NCBI GenBank assembly: GCA_017623675.1
Contig: JAGAOO010000040.1
Location: 43,216-107,215 of the forward strand
Direction of reading: 5' to 3'
Source: Lachnospiraceae bacterium
GTDB lineage: Bacteria > Bacillota > Clostridia > Lachnospirales > Lachnospiraceae
DNA length: 64,000 nucleotides
Translations under genes and position numbers: made by a program
The notes under the pieces: model-generated
What the model was told of the DNA's origin: nothing
The model's input: only the letters and a program-made list of their open reading frames with translations
Databases searched by the model: none
In this document: positions 43,812 through 53,340 of the stretch, one piece after another
How positions within the stretch are numbered: the first letter of the stretch is position 1
How the letters are laid out: each line of letters begins with the position of its first letter

Positions 43812-44591
43812 TTATACTTTTCCAATGTCATTGACTGCCTTATCCAAGGTAGAATCAATGGTCTGCATGACCTTCTGATTGGTTTCGTATGCTCTGGTAA
43901 TTGTAATCATACTAACCATCTCATTAATCACGTTCACATTGGAGGTTTCTAAGTATCCTTGTCGGGTCAGAGCTGTACCTGCGACCATGCCTGCCTCCGG
44001 CAGAGCATCAAACATATTCTCACCATATAAACTCAGTGCCTCATAATTCTCAAAATCCACGATTTGAAACTGTCCCACCTGCACTTCATTGGCATAAATA
44101 TTTCCCAATGAATCCATAGAAACTTCTGCAGTATCTGCTCCCGGAATCTGAATTCTCTGATTATTGGCACCCAGCACAAAATCTCCATCCTTAGTCACAA
44201 GATAACCTTCCCTGGTAACAGTGAATGAGCCATCACGCGTATAACGTATATGTTCTACTCCACTCTTGTCTGTTGTGCTAATGGTAAAAAATCCACTGCC
44301 TTCTAATGCTACATCATACGGATTACCTGTTTCCCGAAAACCACCTTGGGAATGGTCGGTATACGTTTCACCAATCTTAACACCCAGGCTGACGGTTCCG
44401 ATTCCCTTTGCCAAGTATGGGTCAGACGGATCATCTACCCGTACTGCCAGTTCTCTGTCAAATGACTGTGATGTAACGCCCATTTTCTTGTAGCCAGTGG
44501 TATTGGAATTCGCCATATTATTGGATATAACATCCAGTCGCCTCTGCTCATTCCGTAATCCTGTATACGCTGTATATAGGCCCTTTACCAT
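43812..44591 (-). CDS. flgF: Flagellar basal-body rod protein FlgF (FlhO-like)
   Basis: 259 residues. Rod motifs LYTAYTGLRNEQRRLDVISN, MANSNTTGYKKMGVTSQSF, LEGSGFFTI and TSNVNVINEMVSMITITRAYETN. Forms the proximal/distal rod with FlgG. Gene order mbl-flhO-flhP is conserved in Bacillus and repeated here. AAGGAG stands before the ATG. Confidence 0.9.
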   Translation of the reverse strand: MVKGLYTAYTGLRNEQRRLDVISNNMANSNTTGYKKMGVTSQSFDRELAVRVDDPSDPYLAKGIGTVSLGVKIGETYTDHSQGGFRETGNPYDVALEGSGFFTISTTDKSGVEHIRYTRDGSFTVTREGYLVTKDGDFVLGANNQRIQIPGADTAEVSMDSLGNIYANEVQVGQFQIVDFENYEALSLYGENMFDALPEAGMVAGTALTRQGYLETSNVNVINEMVSMITITRAYETNQKVMQTIDSTLDKAVNDIGKV

Positions 44592-44658
44592 CTTTTCAAC
44601 TCCTTCTTCTCAAACGATTCTTTTGTTCTGTTCCTGCAACAATATGCTGCGAAACCGC

Positions 44659-45651
44659 TTAGTCTCTTTTCCCAGACAAGAATTCAATGTATTTACCGGT
44701 TCCAATTGCAACAGCCGTCAATGGATTATCTGCTGTAATTGTTGTAATACCGGTCTTTTCTTCAATCAGTTCTTCCAAACCATTCAGCAATGAGCCGCCA
44801 CCGGTCAAAACAATTCCCCGATCCGAAATATCTGCTGCCAATTCCGGTGGAGTCCGTTCCAAAACGCTGTGTACAGCTTCTACAATCTGTGAAGTTGGTT
44901 CCCGTAATGCTTCTTCTGTCTCAGTAGAAGTAACCGTAATTGTCTTCGGAAGACCGGTAACCAGGTTTCGTCCACGTACTTCCATTGTGATTTCCTCCGG
45001 TCTCTTATAACAGGTACCGATGTTAATCTTTAACTCCTCTGCTGTTCGCTCACCAATCAACAGATTATGCTTTTTACGCATATAACGCACGATTGCTTCA
45101 TCGAAATCATCACCGGCTGTTTTTACCGAAGTGCTTACAACCGTACCACCCAAAGAAATAACTGCAATATCCGCAGTACCACCACCGATATCTACAATCA
45201 TATTTCCACATGGTCTGGCAATATCAATACCCGCTCCAATAGCTGCTGCTACCGGTTCTTCAATAATGGATACATCTCTTGCACCTGCCTGATAGGTTGC
45301 ATCTTCTACTGCCTTCTTCTCAACCTCTGTAACGCCACTTGGAACACAAACACTGATTCTCGGCTTTCTGCCAAAAATGCTTCTTCCCACTGCTTTCTGA
45401 ATAAAATACTTCAGCATCTTCTCTGTAATTGTATAATCGGAAATAACGCCCTGCTTCAAAGGTCGAACAGCCACAATATTGCCCGGTGTTCTACCAAGCA
45501 TTAATCTGGCTTCCTCACCAATAGCCTTAATCTTATTGGTATCTCTGTCAAATGCCACCACAGACGGCTCTTTCAAAACAACGCCTTTTCCTTTTACATA
45601 TACCAGAATACTCGCGGTTCCTAAATCAATTCCAATATCTGAACTTGCCAT
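44659..45651 (-). CDS. mbl: MreB/Mbl-type actin homologue
   Basis: 330 residues from the ATG at 45651 (AAAGGGGATTATC before it); an in-frame start 108 bp upstream lies within the promoter region and is rejected. Actin-fold motifs: IGIDLGTASILVYVKGKG (phosphate 1), VDIGGGTADIAVISLGG (phosphate 2), GIVLTGGGSLLNGLEELI (adenosine) and EEPVAAAIGAGIDIA. It guides elongasome movement and keeps rod shape. It precedes flgF/flgG as mbl does in Bacillus. Confidence 0.93.
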   Translation of the reverse strand: MASSDIGIDLGTASILVYVKGKGVVLKEPSVVAFDRDTNKIKAIGEEARLMLGRTPGNIVAVRPLKQGVISDYTITEKMLKYFIQKAVGRSIFGRKPRISVCVPSGVTEVEKKAVEDATYQAGARDVSIIEEPVAAAIGAGIDIARPCGNMIVDIGGGTADIAVISLGGTVVSTSVKTAGDDFDEAIVRYMRKKHNLLIGERTAEELKINIGTCYKRPEEITMEVRGRNLVTGLPKTITVTSTETEEALREPTSQIVEAVHSVLERTPPELAADISDRGIVLTGGGSLLNGLEELIEEKTGITTITADNPLTAVAIGTGKYIEFLSGKRD

Positions 45652-45724
45652 GATAATCCCCTTTCTGATGGACAAATTAATCACTTTGTTATTATGTTTC
45701 CAATATCCATAAACAGACATTCTT

Positions 45725-45752
45725 ATTATATACACTCTGGAAAAAATTTCAA
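45725..45752 (-). promoter_or_regulatory. Sigma-A promoter of the mbl-flgF-flgG-flgJ operon
   Basis: Minus-strand TTGAAA (45747-45752), 16-bp spacer, perfect TATAAT (45725-45730), about 75 bp before the mbl start. The rod genes here are thus linked to a housekeeping promoter and not to sigma-28. Confidence 0.75.
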
Positions 45753-45887
45753 AGTGCATTTCAAGATTTCAGCAAATTCACCGATACTGTCACTAACTTA
45801 TCCTTATATATCGACATATTGCCTACAAATCTTTACTTTTATTTTAACCAAATATTCACATTTCAGTCACTTCCGTATCATTCTTTG

Positions 45888-48362
45888 CTACTTATTCTCC
45901 CGCATTATGATAATTTTAGCTTCCTCACCATTCTGCCACCGGATACCAAGCTCCTGAATATTCATTATTTTATTCACCTGTCTTATATAACTCTGCCACT
46001 TGATGTCACCGATCGGCTGGATTCCTTCTCTTGTATAGGTCGGCGTCGGTTCTGATAAAAATGCCCGACTGTCCATACCGGTCACATCCATACCAAACAA
46101 ATTCTCCATGGCCTCATTGGCAAACAAAACCTTTCCGGTCTGAATATCCTTAATAAAAATACAGTCTGACATGAAATTATATGCATTTAATAAGTCCTTA
46201 TTCAGTGAAAGCACGTGGCCTGTACTGCGGTTTCGTACCAGTATTCCCTGAATGATATCAGCCACATCCTGACAATAAGCAATTTCCCGTTCCCGGAATA
46301 TTCGCCTGTCCTGGCTGATGAACATAATCCCGCCACTGATTTCTTCATTGACCACCAGTCCAAAAATCATCATTCCATGAGACTTTGTTTTGGACACAAG
46401 ATAATTCATCTGGCTGTCTTCTTCATCCTGTCCATATATTAAATACCCGCCATTTGCAATAATTTCGTTTTTTCTGCAAAGTTCAGCCATCCGCCAGCTT
46501 GCTTCCGGGAATTCCTTATACTCTGCTTCCGGTACAACCCACTTTGCCACACAAGAATATGACTCCTGAATACTATCTCCATAGTACACTGCAATAGAGG
46601 TCAGATGCAACAAATCGCAGGTTTTTTCCAGAATCTCCTGCATAGTAGCATCCGCATCATTCCGCATATTGGCAAAGGCTCTGGCCAGAATTAATTGCCC
46701 TTCCAATTCCTCACTCATGGTCCGTTCTGCCAGACGACTCTTCTGAGAGTCAATCTCCAGATACTGATTGTCAAATTCAGCTTTTACCATAAGGTCCACC
46801 ATCTTTTGAAGGGATTCAATGGAATTATGCAGTCGGGATACCGCTTCTTCATCAAAAGCGCAAATCAGACAGGCTGCTACTGTTTCTTCTCCTACCATCA
46901 AAGGAATTGCCCCTATTTGTTTTTCGAAATAATTATTCTCCAATTCCAGGATACAGAATTTCTTTCGTTTTGTAATGGTCTCAAGTGCTTCCTCCAGCTT
47001 ACCATGGTATTTCGGGCGTTCCAGCATATCATAAAACTCACCCAGGCGAATCATAGGCCCTGTTGGTTTTGTCAAAGACTTGCCTTCCCGATTTACAATT
47101 ACTGCGTATAACTGATTGTTCTCCGCAAATGCTTCCAGGAGCTCCTGTATCTCTCCTCGCTTTTGTAATTCCTCAAATATCTGCATCGGGTTCTGAACCT
47201 GCCGGTTCATAACGTAATCCAGTTTTTCCTCCAATGCCTTCTGGTTCTGTAACAAATTCTGTTCATAACTGCTTTCTTCCGTTACATCCTGCATTAGCAG
47301 TTCCACATCATACATATATTCGTCAATATTTTTTACGGAAATGCAGGATTTAATCCAGCGGATGACTCCATCCTCCCCTCGAATCCGGCATTTGCACATA
47401 TAATTATTTACCGGCATATTTCTTGCATTCATGAGGATATCTGTCATCATCTGACGGTCCTCCGGCAGGACATAATCCGTAAATGTCTTACGTCCCTTTC
47501 TCAAATCCTCAACATCCATACCAATTGCCAGTGCATTGGAGGATACATACTTTACAGTTCCTTTTTTATTCAAAAACCGTTTTACCAGCACAACATTCCT
47601 GCTCTGTTCGATAGCTGCCCGCAGATACTGATTCTCGTCTTTCTCCAGTTTCTCTCCGGTAACATCCATCATAACGATTTCCATACTTTCAATGCTTCCT
47701 GCTGCATTCCGAATCATCCGTACATTTCCCCGAACGTAGCAGACCTTACGGCTTTCGGTAACAATACGGTATTCCATACAATCCACGTCTTGCATATCCT
47801 TGTCCCGTTCTGCAAAGCCGCCAAGCACTGCATCTAAATCATCCGGATGAATAATATCCTTAAACTGCAGTTTCCCCGTATAGAATTCTTCACAGGTGTA
47901 CCCGTATTGTTTAATATTCCGGCTGATATAATTTAACTTAACCTCTTCCTGATTCTCAAAGCTTAAATGTACAATAATCACATGACTGTTCTCTATAATC
48001 CGCTCCAGCAGCCAGCTATTCATACCGAACCCGGAACGCTGTTCAAACAACAGCATGTACATCTTTTGATCATCCACTTCGAATTCATTCACAATACCCA
48101 TAACCGGAAATTCCCGCTTTTCATTGGAAATTATCAAATGATGTTCCATAATTGCTTTTCTATCATGAAGCAACGTCCAAAAGCGATTTGCATCTGCAGC
48201 TTTCTCGATGCTCATTTCTATTTTCTCTGTTTTCTGTCCCAGAAGCAGCTTGGCTTCATAGTTCATGATTACCACTTTACCGGTATCTGCTTCAAAAGCA
48301 ACCACCGGAAACTCGATTCTCTTTGCAAAATCCTCATAGCAGTCAAACCGTAATTTTCCCAT
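45888..48362 (-). CDS. Multi-PAS/GAF sensory protein without output domain
   Basis: 824 residues from the ATG at 48362 (AAAGGAG eight bases before it). PAS-like domains at about 10-110, 125-240 (ISRNIKQYGYTCEEFYTG, FKDIIHPDDLDAVLGG) and 255-370 (TFTDYVLPEDRQMM); a region about 400-530 like PocR sensory domains; a GAF-like domain about 555-700; a final PAS at about 715-815 (IFIKDIQTGKVLFANEAMENLFGMD). No HisKA, GGDEF, EAL, HTH or chemotaxis domain follows: the protein ends in the last PAS. It may lack its effector through truncation or act by protein contact. No membrane segment. Confidence 0.75.
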   Translation of the reverse strand: MGKLRFDCYEDFAKRIEFPVVAFEADTGKVVIMNYEAKLLLGQKTEKIEMSIEKAADANRFWTLLHDRKAIMEHHLIISNEKREFPVMGIVNEFEVDDQKMYMLLFEQRSGFGMNSWLLERIIENSHVIIVHLSFENQEEVKLNYISRNIKQYGYTCEEFYTGKLQFKDIIHPDDLDAVLGGFAERDKDMQDVDCMEYRIVTESRKVCYVRGNVRMIRNAAGSIESMEIVMMDVTGEKLEKDENQYLRAAIEQSRNVVLVKRFLNKKGTVKYVSSNALAIGMDVEDLRKGRKTFTDYVLPEDRQMMTDILMNARNMPVNNYMCKCRIRGEDGVIRWIKSCISVKNIDEYMYDVELLMQDVTEESSYEQNLLQNQKALEEKLDYVMNRQVQNPMQIFEELQKRGEIQELLEAFAENNQLYAVIVNREGKSLTKPTGPMIRLGEFYDMLERPKYHGKLEEALETITKRKKFCILELENNYFEKQIGAIPLMVGEETVAACLICAFDEEAVSRLHNSIESLQKMVDLMVKAEFDNQYLEIDSQKSRLAERTMSEELEGQLILARAFANMRNDADATMQEILEKTCDLLHLTSIAVYYGDSIQESYSCVAKWVVPEAEYKEFPEASWRMAELCRKNEIIANGGYLIYGQDEEDSQMNYLVSKTKSHGMMIFGLVVNEEISGGIMFISQDRRIFREREIAYCQDVADIIQGILVRNRSTGHVLSLNKDLLNAYNFMSDCIFIKDIQTGKVLFANEAMENLFGMDVTGMDSRAFLSEPTPTYTREGIQPIGDIKWQSYIRQVNKIMNIQELGIRWQNGEEAKIIIMRENK

Positions 48363-48448
48363 TTCTCTGCTCCTTTCTCTTGTCATTTTTCTATATCTTC
48401 CATTCACTTTCCATTCGTCTCAAGCAAAAATAATCTTCCAATGGAAAA

Positions 48449-48478
48449 GGCTGCCCCAAAGAACACATCGGGACAGCC
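48449..48478 (-). terminator. Terminator after the DivIVA-like gene
   Basis: GGCTGcCCC/GGGaCAGCC stem with one mismatch (48449-48457/48470-48478), then TTTT on the minus strand. It lies 13 bp past the stop. Confidence 0.65.
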
Positions 48479-48491
48479 CACAGGAATCAAC

Positions 48492-49790
48492 CTATAATAT
48501 TATAAAACCGTCTACAAACGCTGAATTCTGTTCTTGTTCAGATGCTGTTTCCTCCTCTGACGTATCTTCTGATGAAACCCCTTCCGCATCGGTGTTCACC
48601 GGTGAATCATCTTCCGTTGATTCTTCTCCGGAAACATCTTCATCCGATTTCTCCTTCGCTTCCGGGAATACAGAAAAACCTGCCGTCGCAATCTCTCTGG
48701 TCTTATTGCATGAGCTTGCCAATTCATCAATTGCCAGCATCATCGATTCCATATATGAATTTACATTATCGCACTGTTCCTGTACCCTCTGACGAATGGT
48801 TGCAACCTGGCACTCCGTTTCCACCAGCATCTGCTTACATTCATCATGCGTCACCTTCAACAATTCATCACATTCCGCCTCAGTCTGTGCCAGCTTCTCT
48901 TCTTGCCGGGCCTGGGTTGTTGAAATCAGTTCTTCCTTCTCTGCTTCCGCTTTTTCCTTAATCTTACGGCTTTCCTCCTCAGCATCTGCCACAACTTGGT
49001 CTGCCCGCTCCCTTGCTTCAATTAAGGTCTTGGAAATTGCTTCATATTTACCGGCATATGAGGTTTCTTTTTCTTTCATAGCTTCCAATTCCTGACGCAT
49101 ACCTGCATATTCCCGATTCTGTTCTTCCGCATCTGCTTTCACCTGAATAATCTGTTCTTCGTACTGTGATTTCATTGCTTCTAAAGCATCTGCCTGTTGC
49201 TTCTGCATTTCCGCTATTCTGGATTCATATTCCTGCTTTAAGGCTTCGACTGCAGCTTCCTGTTCCTGCCTCAATGCTTCTGTGGCTGCCTCCTGTGCAG
49301 CTTTTGCCTCTGCTGCCTGAGCCTCCTGCTGCGCCTTCATGGTTTCCAGTTGATCACCACCGCTTTTCTTAGCTTCCTCCGTCAACTGCTTCTGCTCATC
49401 TAATTGAGAGGTCAATTCTATACATTGGGAAATCCGTTCATCTAACTTCTGCTGTAAATCAGCTATCTCTGCTGTCTTCTCATCCAAAGTTGCTTTCATC
49501 CCATCTTTTTCTGCAATCTGTTCTTCTAACTGACGTTTCACAGCGTCATTCTGTTCAAAAGAACTTTCCAATTCTAATTTTAACTTTTCAATATCTTCAC
49601 TGGCGGCTGTCTTTACCTGCTCCTTTGCTATCTGCAGTGACCGAACCGTCTCACTTAATTTTCCAATTGTAGTCTTCAAATCAGCTATGTCATTCTGGTG
49701 GTTTCTGTTCGTCTCTGCTACATATTCATCAACAACTGACTTGTCATATCCACCAAATGAAACTGTTTTAAACATCTCATCCCTTGCCAT
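48492..49790 (-). CDS. DivIVA-like coiled-coil protein
   Basis: 432 residues. The N-terminal ~60 residues have the DivIVA membrane-binding pattern (FKTVSFGGYDKSVVDEYVAE). A coiled coil of about 300 residues follows, rich in EAQAAEAKAAQEA-type heptads, then a short region with CxxxREIATAGF and an acidic Ser/Glu tail (EDVSGEESTEDD). DivIVA-fold proteins mark curved membrane at poles or septa and recruit partners. It could be a polar organiser in this rod-shaped cell. An extended -10 promoter lies just upstream. Confidence 0.8.
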   Translation of the reverse strand: MARDEMFKTVSFGGYDKSVVDEYVAETNRNHQNDIADLKTTIGKLSETVRSLQIAKEQVKTAASEDIEKLKLELESSFEQNDAVKRQLEEQIAEKDGMKATLDEKTAEIADLQQKLDERISQCIELTSQLDEQKQLTEEAKKSGGDQLETMKAQQEAQAAEAKAAQEAATEALRQEQEAAVEALKQEYESRIAEMQKQQADALEAMKSQYEEQIIQVKADAEEQNREYAGMRQELEAMKEKETSYAGKYEAISKTLIEARERADQVVADAEEESRKIKEKAEAEKEELISTTQARQEEKLAQTEAECDELLKVTHDECKQMLVETECQVATIRQRVQEQCDNVNSYMESMMLAIDELASSCNKTREIATAGFSVFPEAKEKSDEDVSGEESTEDDSPVNTDAEGVSSEDTSEEETASEQEQNSAFVDGFIIL

Positions 49791-49829
49791 ATTACGACCC
49801 TCCTAACGAATTTTGTATAAACTGCAATA

Positions 49830-49838
49830 ATTATATCA
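49830..49838 (-). promoter_or_regulatory. Extended -10 promoter of the DivIVA-like gene
   Basis: Minus-strand TGATATAAT (49830-49838), about 40 bp before the start codon; the -35 is poor, so the TG extension probably compensates. Confidence 0.5.
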
Positions 49839-49872
49839 TAGGAAAAATTAAAATGCACTATTTAAAAATGAA

Positions 49873-49895
49873 AAAGGACTTGATAAAAGCCCTTT
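49873..49895 (-). terminator. Terminator after the HIT gene
   Basis: A 9-bp stem with one G-U pair (49873-49881/49887-49895), loop of 5, followed on the minus strand by TTCATTTTT. Confidence 0.75.
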
Positions 49896-49944
49896 CCCAT
49901 TAATTTTTTATTACCACTTATGTAACACTCTTCGCCAAGTCTGA

Positions 49945-50361
49945 TTATATCTTCTTTCGAATCTCTTTTGCCAGCTCCTGCAGTTCTCCCGGAGTGGAAT
50001 CGCCCGGTTGCCAGCCAATGTTCACATTATCATTCTCATAGCGTGGAATCAAGTGTAAATGAAAATGAAATACCGTCTGTCCGGCTACGATACCATTGTT
50101 CTGTACAATGTTCATACCATCACAATGCAATACACTTTTCATTGCTCTTGCCACTTCTGTTGCCAAAGAAAACAACTTACCTGCTGTCAATGCATCAATA
50201 TCAAAAATATCCTTAAAATGTTCCCTTGGAATAATCAAGGCATGTCCCCGATTGGCCGGTGCCACATCTAGAATTACCCGAAAATCACTGTTTTCATATA
50301 TGGTTGCCGATGGAATTTCACCATTCGCGATTTTGCAAAAAATACAATCCTTCTCTGCCAT
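49945..50361 (-). CDS. HIT-family nucleotide-binding hydrolase
   Basis: 138 residues, full HIT length. CIFCKIANGEIPS at the N-terminus (zinc pair C6/C9), ALIIPREHFKDIFD, and the histidine triad HFHLHLIPRY at about 98-107. It belongs to the Hint branch that hydrolyses AMP-linked phosphoramidates. Cytosolic. It lies downstream of the FliS-like gene, with a 110-bp gap. Confidence 0.94.
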   Translation of the reverse strand: MAEKDCIFCKIANGEIPSATIYENSDFRVILDVAPANRGHALIIPREHFKDIFDIDALTAGKLFSLATEVARAMKSVLHCDGMNIVQNNGIVAGQTVFHFHLHLIPRYENDNVNIGWQPGDSTPGELQELAKEIRKKI

Positions 50362-50472
50362 TTCTTCCGTCCTCCCTAATCGTCACTTGTATTATTGTAA
50401 ACCGAAATCAAAAATTTTACAAGGGATTTTTAGAAGAAACAAGACATCTTTTCCTCTACTCGACACAAAATC

Positions 50473-50952
50473 CTATGCCTGTAATCCCCGATTTTGCGCC
50501 TGCATCGGGTCACAGCTTTCATTCAGATAGCCTTTTCCATAGGTCAGTCCTGCATACACCTGTTGGGTATGCTCCATGAGGGGAGCATCTGTATCCTGTT
50601 TACTGATTTCCACAAAGGAAGAACGTAATTGTTGTAAATAAGTTCTACATTCCTCCAGATTCACCGGTTGCTGTTTTACTACCGACATCAAAAGCTGCTT
50701 ATTTACAAATAGATAAATGGACATGACATCGCATCCGGTCTGGGAATCCATTTTGGAAATACCCATTAACTCCTGTAAAAAGCTCTGCGCCTGATTCAGG
50801 CTCTGCTCATATGCGGATACATCTTTCTTATCATAATGCTCCTCCGCTTCCTTCATGCAGTCTAATACAAGGTCATACAATACAACCGCCATAGCGGATA
50901 CGTTTGCCTGGGTAATTCGCATGGTATATGTACTAATCTGTTCTTTGGTCAT
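50473..50952 (-). CDS. Divergent FliS-fold protein
   Basis: 159 residues, all helical. The pattern YTMRITQANVSAMAVVLYDLVLDCMKEA near the start and DVMSIYLFVNKQLLMSVVKQ in helix 4 parallels FliS (LTLMLYEGAIKFC and DYIFRKLVDAN), with the same spacing of helices and a similar short tail. Sequence identity to the FliS in this window is low by eye. It lies outside the fla operons with its own sigma-A promoter. It may be a chaperone for the second, larger flagellin or have another client. Confidence 0.65.
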   Translation of the reverse strand: MTKEQISTYTMRITQANVSAMAVVLYDLVLDCMKEAEEHYDKKDVSAYEQSLNQAQSFLQELMGISKMDSQTGCDVMSIYLFVNKQLLMSVVKQQPVNLEECRTYLQQLRSSFVEISKQDTDAPLMEHTQQVYAGLTYGKGYLNESCDPMQAQNRGLQA

Positions 50953-51035
50953 AATACTTCCCTTCCATTCTATGATTCATATTTTTTTCTCTATTGGTAC
51001 CAAATTCAATTGTTTCTGCATTCAAATATGAAGAA

Positions 51036-51064
51036 AGTATATCACTTTTTACCATTTCATGCAA
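51036..51064 (-). promoter_or_regulatory. Sigma-A promoter of the FliS-like gene
   Basis: Minus-strand TTGCAT (51059-51064), 17-bp spacer, TATACT (51036-51041), 84 bp before the start codon. Confidence 0.6.
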
Positions 51065-51102
51065 TTTCCACATGCTTTTCTGTCCATAATTTTACAGCAA
51101 TC

Positions 51103-52239
51103 CTATCCTCTGACTTCGATTAATTTATTCTTCAATTCGTTTTCAATCCGGTTCAATTCTACTTCTGCCGCCTGACGCTTCTCTTTTCCTTCCTTTTGAA
51201 TCTTGATGGTCTCGTCGATGGTAGCCAGAAGATTTTCGTTTACCTTCTGTAAGGTTTCAATATCTACAATACCTCGATTGGATTCTTTTGCGGTTTCAAT
51301 AGTATTGGTTTTTAACAGTTCCGCATTCTTCACCAGCATTTCATTGGTGGCATCTGTAATTTCTCTCTGCATTTTCAGAACCTTCTGCTGGTTTGACAAG
51401 CCCATGGCGATTACGAACTGGCTCTTCCAGATCGGGATGGTGTTCAGGATGGCAGTCTGTATCTTCTCTACCAAAATCCGATCATTATTCTGAATTAATT
51501 TAATCTGTGGTGCCGATTGAATCGCAATGGTTCTGCTTAATTCCAAATCATAAATTTTCTTTTCAAAGCGGTCTACCGTATCCTCAAAATCCTTCACCAA
51601 CTGGGCATCCATCGGGTTTCCTGTGGCTGCCGCCTCCGCCCGCAGCTTTGGCAGGGTATCCCCCTGAATTTCTGCAATCCGTTCCTTTCCGGCTGCTATA
51701 TAAAGCTCCAGCTCATGAAAGCAGTTTAAGTTTTCCTGATACATCATATCAAAAACAGAAACATCCTTTAACATCTCCATTCGGGATTTTTCCAATGCTG
51801 CTTCAATGCGGTCAATGGATACTTCTGCTCTGGAATAGCGTTCTTTTAATTTTCTCAGTCCATTTACTGCGTTCTTCAGAATCGGAAGCTTGCTGGTGAT
51901 ACCGTCCTCTCCCAACAGCTTTTCTACCTCTAAGCTTTTTACCTGCACTGCCAAATCGGACAAAAGATTTCCCACTTCCCCACCGTCCTTTGTCTTAACG
52001 GTTGTCAAAATAGAATCCGCAAATTCGGTCATTTTCCGTTGTGCCCCAATACCATATTGAATGGTGGACTGACTGTCCATAAAATCAATAGAACTTTTGA
52101 TTTCTTCAATCTTTGTCCGTTCCTCCGGTGTGAATTCTACCGGTGTCAAATCCGGTGTAACTTCTGTCAATTCCTGTTTTGGTTCTTCCTCTGCTTTCTT
52201 TGCGTTTGCCAATGCTGCCAAATTAATTTCCTGTGCCAT
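51103..52239 (-). CDS. TelA-family (toxic anion resistance) protein
   Basis: 378 residues with the TelA pattern: KLPILKNAVNGLRKLKERYS, IDRIEAALEKSRMEMLKDVS, LNCFHELELYIAAGKERIAE and SAPQIKLIQNNDRILVEKIQ. Mostly helical, no membrane segment. TelA/KlaA proteins are linked to tellurite, colicin and antibiotic tolerance, but the biochemical function is unknown. XpaC and TelA genes are neighbours in Bacillus (yaaN/xpaC); here they are split by a PBP-like gene. Confidence 0.9.
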   Translation of the reverse strand: MAQEINLAALANAKKAEEEPKQELTEVTPDLTPVEFTPEERTKIEEIKSSIDFMDSQSTIQYGIGAQRKMTEFADSILTTVKTKDGGEVGNLLSDLAVQVKSLEVEKLLGEDGITSKLPILKNAVNGLRKLKERYSRAEVSIDRIEAALEKSRMEMLKDVSVFDMMYQENLNCFHELELYIAAGKERIAEIQGDTLPKLRAEAAATGNPMDAQLVKDFEDTVDRFEKKIYDLELSRTIAIQSAPQIKLIQNNDRILVEKIQTAILNTIPIWKSQFVIAMGLSNQQKVLKMQREITDATNEMLVKNAELLKTNTIETAKESNRGIVDIETLQKVNENLLATIDETIKIQKEGKEKRQAAEVELNRIENELKNKLIEVRG

Positions 52240-52277
52240 ATCATTTCCTCCATCCTGTTATTCTTTTCTTATCTACT

Positions 52278-53336
52278 CTATTTCAAACCTTCGATTATTT
52301 TCATCATCACTTCATAGTCCGGCATATTCATTACACCGGTAGGCTGCTGTGCCACTCCCACTACATTACCAAAACCTCCTTCCGAACTGATATCATATCC
52401 GCCCGTCCGGAACCCATGCTTTTCCCATGCAAGTCTCTGTACCTCAGAATCCAGCAGTGCATCAATTCCCTGCTTTCCTTCCTCGTCCAATGCAATATAC
52501 ACATGGGTAGACCATACAGTAGGGGTAGGATAAATCATAACAATATCATCCTTTATCTTTTCATATTCCTCCGGATTCTCTGCTGCATATTCCAAAAGCT
52601 GGCTTTCGTAGCCTGCAATGATTGGCTTTCCGCCCACCCCCATTCGGATAAACTGATTGAATAAATCCGATGAGGAGGTTTCCATATAACCCATACGGGA
52701 AAAGATGGATTTCAGCTCCGGCATCACCCCATGAACGGTTGATTCATCTACCGTCTTACCATCATTCAGCACATTTGCCAGCAAAGCAGCAAACATATTA
52801 CCGGAATTGGACTTGGTTGGGTCTGTGGTATCTACCAGCACCGTTCCATACAGCTCCGGCAACCCAATTTCACTCCAGGTGGTTTCATTTAACATCAATT
52901 CCGTTAATTTATCCATGTCTGCGTAATACACACCGTCCACCTGAGAGACTACACCTTCCCGCTCCAATGCATCTGCCACATTTTTATGTGAATACAGGAC
53001 TATCGGCGTATTAAAAATAATTTCTTCTGCTATCGGCTTTCCATATGTATCATTGTAAAGTTCCAAGGCTGTCTGGCTGGAAGGGAACAGATAATCCCGC
53101 CCCGACAAATCCGCCGTTATCATATCAAAGGAACCGGCTCTGGAATAATCTATCTGGATATGATATTCCTTTTTAAGAATTTCCTGAATTTCTTCATCCT
53201 CAAATAAACCGATTTTTTCTCCGCCCAGATATCCGTTTATCACCTGCACCTTTGTCTGGCTGCGATAGAAGTAATATCCCCCACCCGCCAAAACAATGAC
53301 CACCAATATAACAATTCCAATATACTTTGATTTCAT
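52278..53336 (-). CDS. Membrane-anchored periplasmic-binding-like protein
   Basis: 352 residues from the ATG at 53336 (GGAG of the preceding gene end as ribosome site); a longer frame lacks one and overlaps xpaC. One N-terminal membrane helix (residues 6-23) and no lipobox. The rest is a type II substrate-binding-protein fold (SYLFPSSQ-like loop DYLFPSSQTALELYN; TKSNSGNMFAALL at 174-186). The TxSNSG motif is shared with the VWA protein of the operon, so the two are paralogous in this part. No ABC transporter genes are near. Confidence 0.75.
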   Translation of the reverse strand: MKSKYIGIVILVVIVLAGGGYYFYRSQTKVQVINGYLGGEKIGLFEDEEIQEILKKEYHIQIDYSRAGSFDMITADLSGRDYLFPSSQTALELYNDTYGKPIAEEIIFNTPIVLYSHKNVADALEREGVVSQVDGVYYADMDKLTELMLNETTWSEIGLPELYGTVLVDTTDPTKSNSGNMFAALLANVLNDGKTVDESTVHGVMPELKSIFSRMGYMETSSSDLFNQFIRMGVGGKPIIAGYESQLLEYAAENPEEYEKIKDDIVMIYPTPTVWSTHVYIALDEEGKQGIDALLDSEVQRLAWEKHGFRTGGYDISSEGGFGNVVGVAQQPTGVMNMPDYEVMMKIIEGLK

Positions 53337-53340
53337 GTAA

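Noticed and set aside
45652-45759. Longer N-terminus for the MreB/Mbl gene
   Set aside because: The extra 36 residues are read through the promoter and ribosome site; family members start at the ATG at 45651.
48542-48961. Plus-strand ORFs opposite the DivIVA-like gene
   Set aside because: Shadow of a coiled-coil gene; Leu/Pro/Ser-rich composition with no start signal.
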